A stretch of DNA of 64,000 nt, taken from contig NZ_JADOEL010000004.1 of NCBI RefSeq assembly GCF_015645465.1, positions 1 to 64,000 on the forward strand, written 5' to 3'. This stretch comes from Herminiimonas contaminans. Lineage in GTDB: Bacteria; Pseudomonadota; Gammaproteobacteria; Burkholderiales; Burkholderiaceae_D. Below, piece after piece: positions 62,618 to 64,000 of this stretch (positions are counted from its first letter, which is position 1; each line of letters opens with the position of its first letter). The notes below the pieces were generated by a model. The model saw only the letters and a program-made list of their open reading frames with translations. It had not been told where the DNA came from and searched no databases. The translations under genes were made by a program, and so were the position numbers.

Positions 62618-63820
62618 TCAAAACATATGATTGATGCCGATCGATGTTCCGGTCTGCCGTGTTTGTTCGCCAGCCTTTAGCGCGACGATTCCATGCAAGA
62701 TGGCTTGGTCGATATCTGCATACAGGCTGGTTCGCGATGACAGAGCGTAAGTTGCGCCGACAATGAAGAAATTGCGTCTGGCGATTTCGCCGCGGTCTGA
62801 TGTCTCTAGTGTGGTGCGGTAATAGCCCGTCGTTACACTGACTATAGACGTGACGTCATAGCGTGCGCCTAGCCAGATATTTTTGGCCTGGTTGGTGACA
62901 GCGGTTTCGGTGGTCGTATTTATATAGCCACCGGCAATACGGATCGCGTCTATTTTATATGCGCCACCGAATGTGATTTGGTCCTGATCCCGGTAGTCAG
63001 GGGTTCCGGTAGCGGCAACATTTGGTTTTTGCCTAGTGTAGGCGCCACCGATTGTAAATGTGCCGTCTGTATAGCCGAGTCCGACGGCTTTGGCACTTGC
63101 ATCAGTGCTGCTGCCCGCGACTTCGCCCATCACATATTCAGCGCTGACGGTAAATCCGCCAAATTTCCCCAAATACTGGGCGCCGTTGCTGAAACGGGGA
63201 CCGTCCACCGTTCCAAACGGTCTGCTGACCTTGCTGTCGATATTGCCGGCGACTGCACCAGCCAAGGGGATGATCTGGACGTAGCGATACTGAAAGGGCT
63301 CGTAAGCATAAACAGCTTTGCATGCCACCGATGGTTGCCGGCCAAAGTCAATGGAGCCGAAAGGACCGGCGAAGCCCACCGATGAAATCCGGTTAAAGAA
63401 GCGGCCGTCCGTATTATCGAGCGCGCCGGTGCCGGTATTGAAGCCGGTTTCGAGATGGAAGTGGGCATTCATGCCGCCGCCCAGATCTTCTGTCCCTTTG
63501 AAGCCGAGGCGATTGTTGTAATACTCGCCGTTCGAACCTATCTTCGTGCGGCTACCGGCTGCCGTCGCATTTGTTAAGTGGCGTATGCCGCCGTCTATCG
63601 TGCCGTAAATACTGATCGATGATTGCGGGACTAGAACGGTTTGGCGAAACTGGCTGCCTTCTGGTTCGGCGGATGGCGAACGGGGATCGCGCTCAAAGGT
63701 TCCATAGATAGTCATGGAAGGCGCTTGTGCGTATGCCGAGCTAATGAGAGTGCTTGCGATAACGAATGCAATGCGCAGAGGTTTCATCGAAGGGGAAGTG
63801 GGGCGTACGGTTCTTTTCAT
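62618..63820 (-). CDS. Porin with duplicated first strand (Porin_4 type)
   Basis: The 400-residue protein has a signal peptide (MKPLRIAFVIASTLISSAYA-QAP after an 11-residue extension), the porin barrel and a C-terminal GINHMF. The oddity is at the N-terminus: APSMTIYGTFERD is followed by a charged Pro-rich segment and then by a second first-strand motif SISIYGTIDGGIRHL. Normal porins have this motif once, right after the signal peptide. The extra segment of about 40 residues may be a displaced plug-like end or a relic. The start at 63820 is not certain; ATG 63787 begins the signal sequence. Confidence 0.88.
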   Translation of the reverse strand: MKRTVRPTSPSMKPLRIAFVIASTLISSAYAQAPSMTIYGTFERDPRSPSAEPEGSQFRQTVLVPQSSISIYGTIDGGIRHLTNATAAGSRTKIGSNGEYYNNRLGFKGTEDLGGGMNAHFHLETGFNTGTGALDNTDGRFFNRISSVGFAGPFGSIDFGRQPSVACKAVYAYEPFQYRYVQIIPLAGAVAGNIDSKVSRPFGTVDGPRFSNGAQYLGKFGGFTVSAEYVMGEVAGSSTDASAKAVGLGYTDGTFTIGGAYTRQKPNVAATGTPDYRDQDQITFGGAYKIDAIRIAGGYINTTTETAVTNQAKNIWLGARYDVTSIVSVTTGYYRTTLETSDRGEIARRNFFIVGATYALSSRTSLYADIDQAILHGIVALKAGEQTRQTGTSIGINHMF

Positions 63821-64000
63821 TCTTGTATAACGTCCAGTAAATCAATTTCTGTATGGCAAGCGCAGACTAAACGCAATTCATATAATCTTCTTTTGATGTC
63901 GGTTAGCATTTGCCAAATCAGAGCATGTGACGTGATAGTCTGTCGCTCGGATGCAACAATCTTTTAGTTTTGACATGGTTTGAAATTTCATGACACTTTT
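63821..64000. other. Upstream region of the second porin (window end)
   Basis: The last 180 bases hold the minus-strand promoter region of the porin. The area is AT-rich. No gene, repeat or well-defined operator can be named. Confidence 0.4.

Noticed and set aside
1-64000. CRISPR array, tRNA, rRNA, prophage or toxin-antitoxin genes
   Set aside because: I saw no regularly spaced repeats, no cloverleaf-like segment with a T-loop consensus, and no phage structural or integrase genes apart from the IS3 fragment.

Overview
The window reads as chromosomal DNA of a Gram-negative betaproteobacterium, most likely Burkholderiales/Oxalobacteraceae of the Herminiimonas-Janthinobacterium type. This is an inference from the Porin_4-type porins, the gdhA-gltIJKL pairing, CysB/PyrC/GlpK sequence style, moderate GC and a Burkholderiales-style intergenic repeat. 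Genes are densely packed on both strands. I see no rRNA, tRNA, CRISPR array or prophage. The only mobile DNA is the end of an IS3-type element at the left edge.

Layout. 0-2.2 kb: IS3 orfA fragment, a gene-free stretch with a strong hairpin, then a yybP-ykoY (manganese) riboswitch with a built-in terminator ahead of a TerC-family membrane protein, followed by a universal stress protein. 2.6-5.6 kb: tonB-exbB-exbD-exbD and a free methionine-R-sulfoxide reductase. 5.7-11 kb: two aldo/keto reductases flanking a DszA-like (LLM flavin) monooxygenase and a DszC/SfnB-like acyl-CoA-dehydrogenase-fold enzyme. 11-14.9 kb: a heterodimeric ABC exporter with one degenerate ATP site. 14.9-18.4 kb (minus strand): YeeE-type thiosulfate permease, exported rhodanese, a structured repeat and a CysB-type regulator.

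19-32.3 kb is the most distinctive region: one long plus-strand operon holding a second DszA-like monooxygenase, a Dpp/Opp-type ABC importer whose parts are split by two tandem paralogous TonB-dependent receptors, a second DszC/SfnB-like enzyme and a GNAT acetyltransferase. With the CysB-type regulator and thiosulfate genes next door and a TonB-ExbBD system in the same window, I interpret 2.6-32 kb as a sulfur-scavenging district: an organosulfur compound crosses the outer membrane by TonB-driven receptors, crosses the inner membrane by the ABC importer, and is oxidatively desulfurized by reduced-flavin enzymes. No flavin reductase is encoded here, so it would have to come from elsewhere. The substrate is not deducible from sequence.

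32-46 kb is mixed housekeeping and catabolism: glpK with an SMP-30 lactonase, a 3-hydroxyisobutyrate-dehydrogenase-like enzyme, an SbmA/YddA-type ABC protein, DUF3047 and peptidase genes, fadD, a YciA-like thioesterase and an Atm1-type ABC protein. 46-50.7 kb: gdhA and the gltIJKL glutamate/aspartate importer. 50.8-52.7 kb: pyrC and a DUF3025 gene. 52.7-61 kb (minus strand): a two-component system directly upstream of a three-gene heavy-metal-type RND efflux system. 61-64 kb: two porins, the second with an unusual duplicated N-terminal strand.
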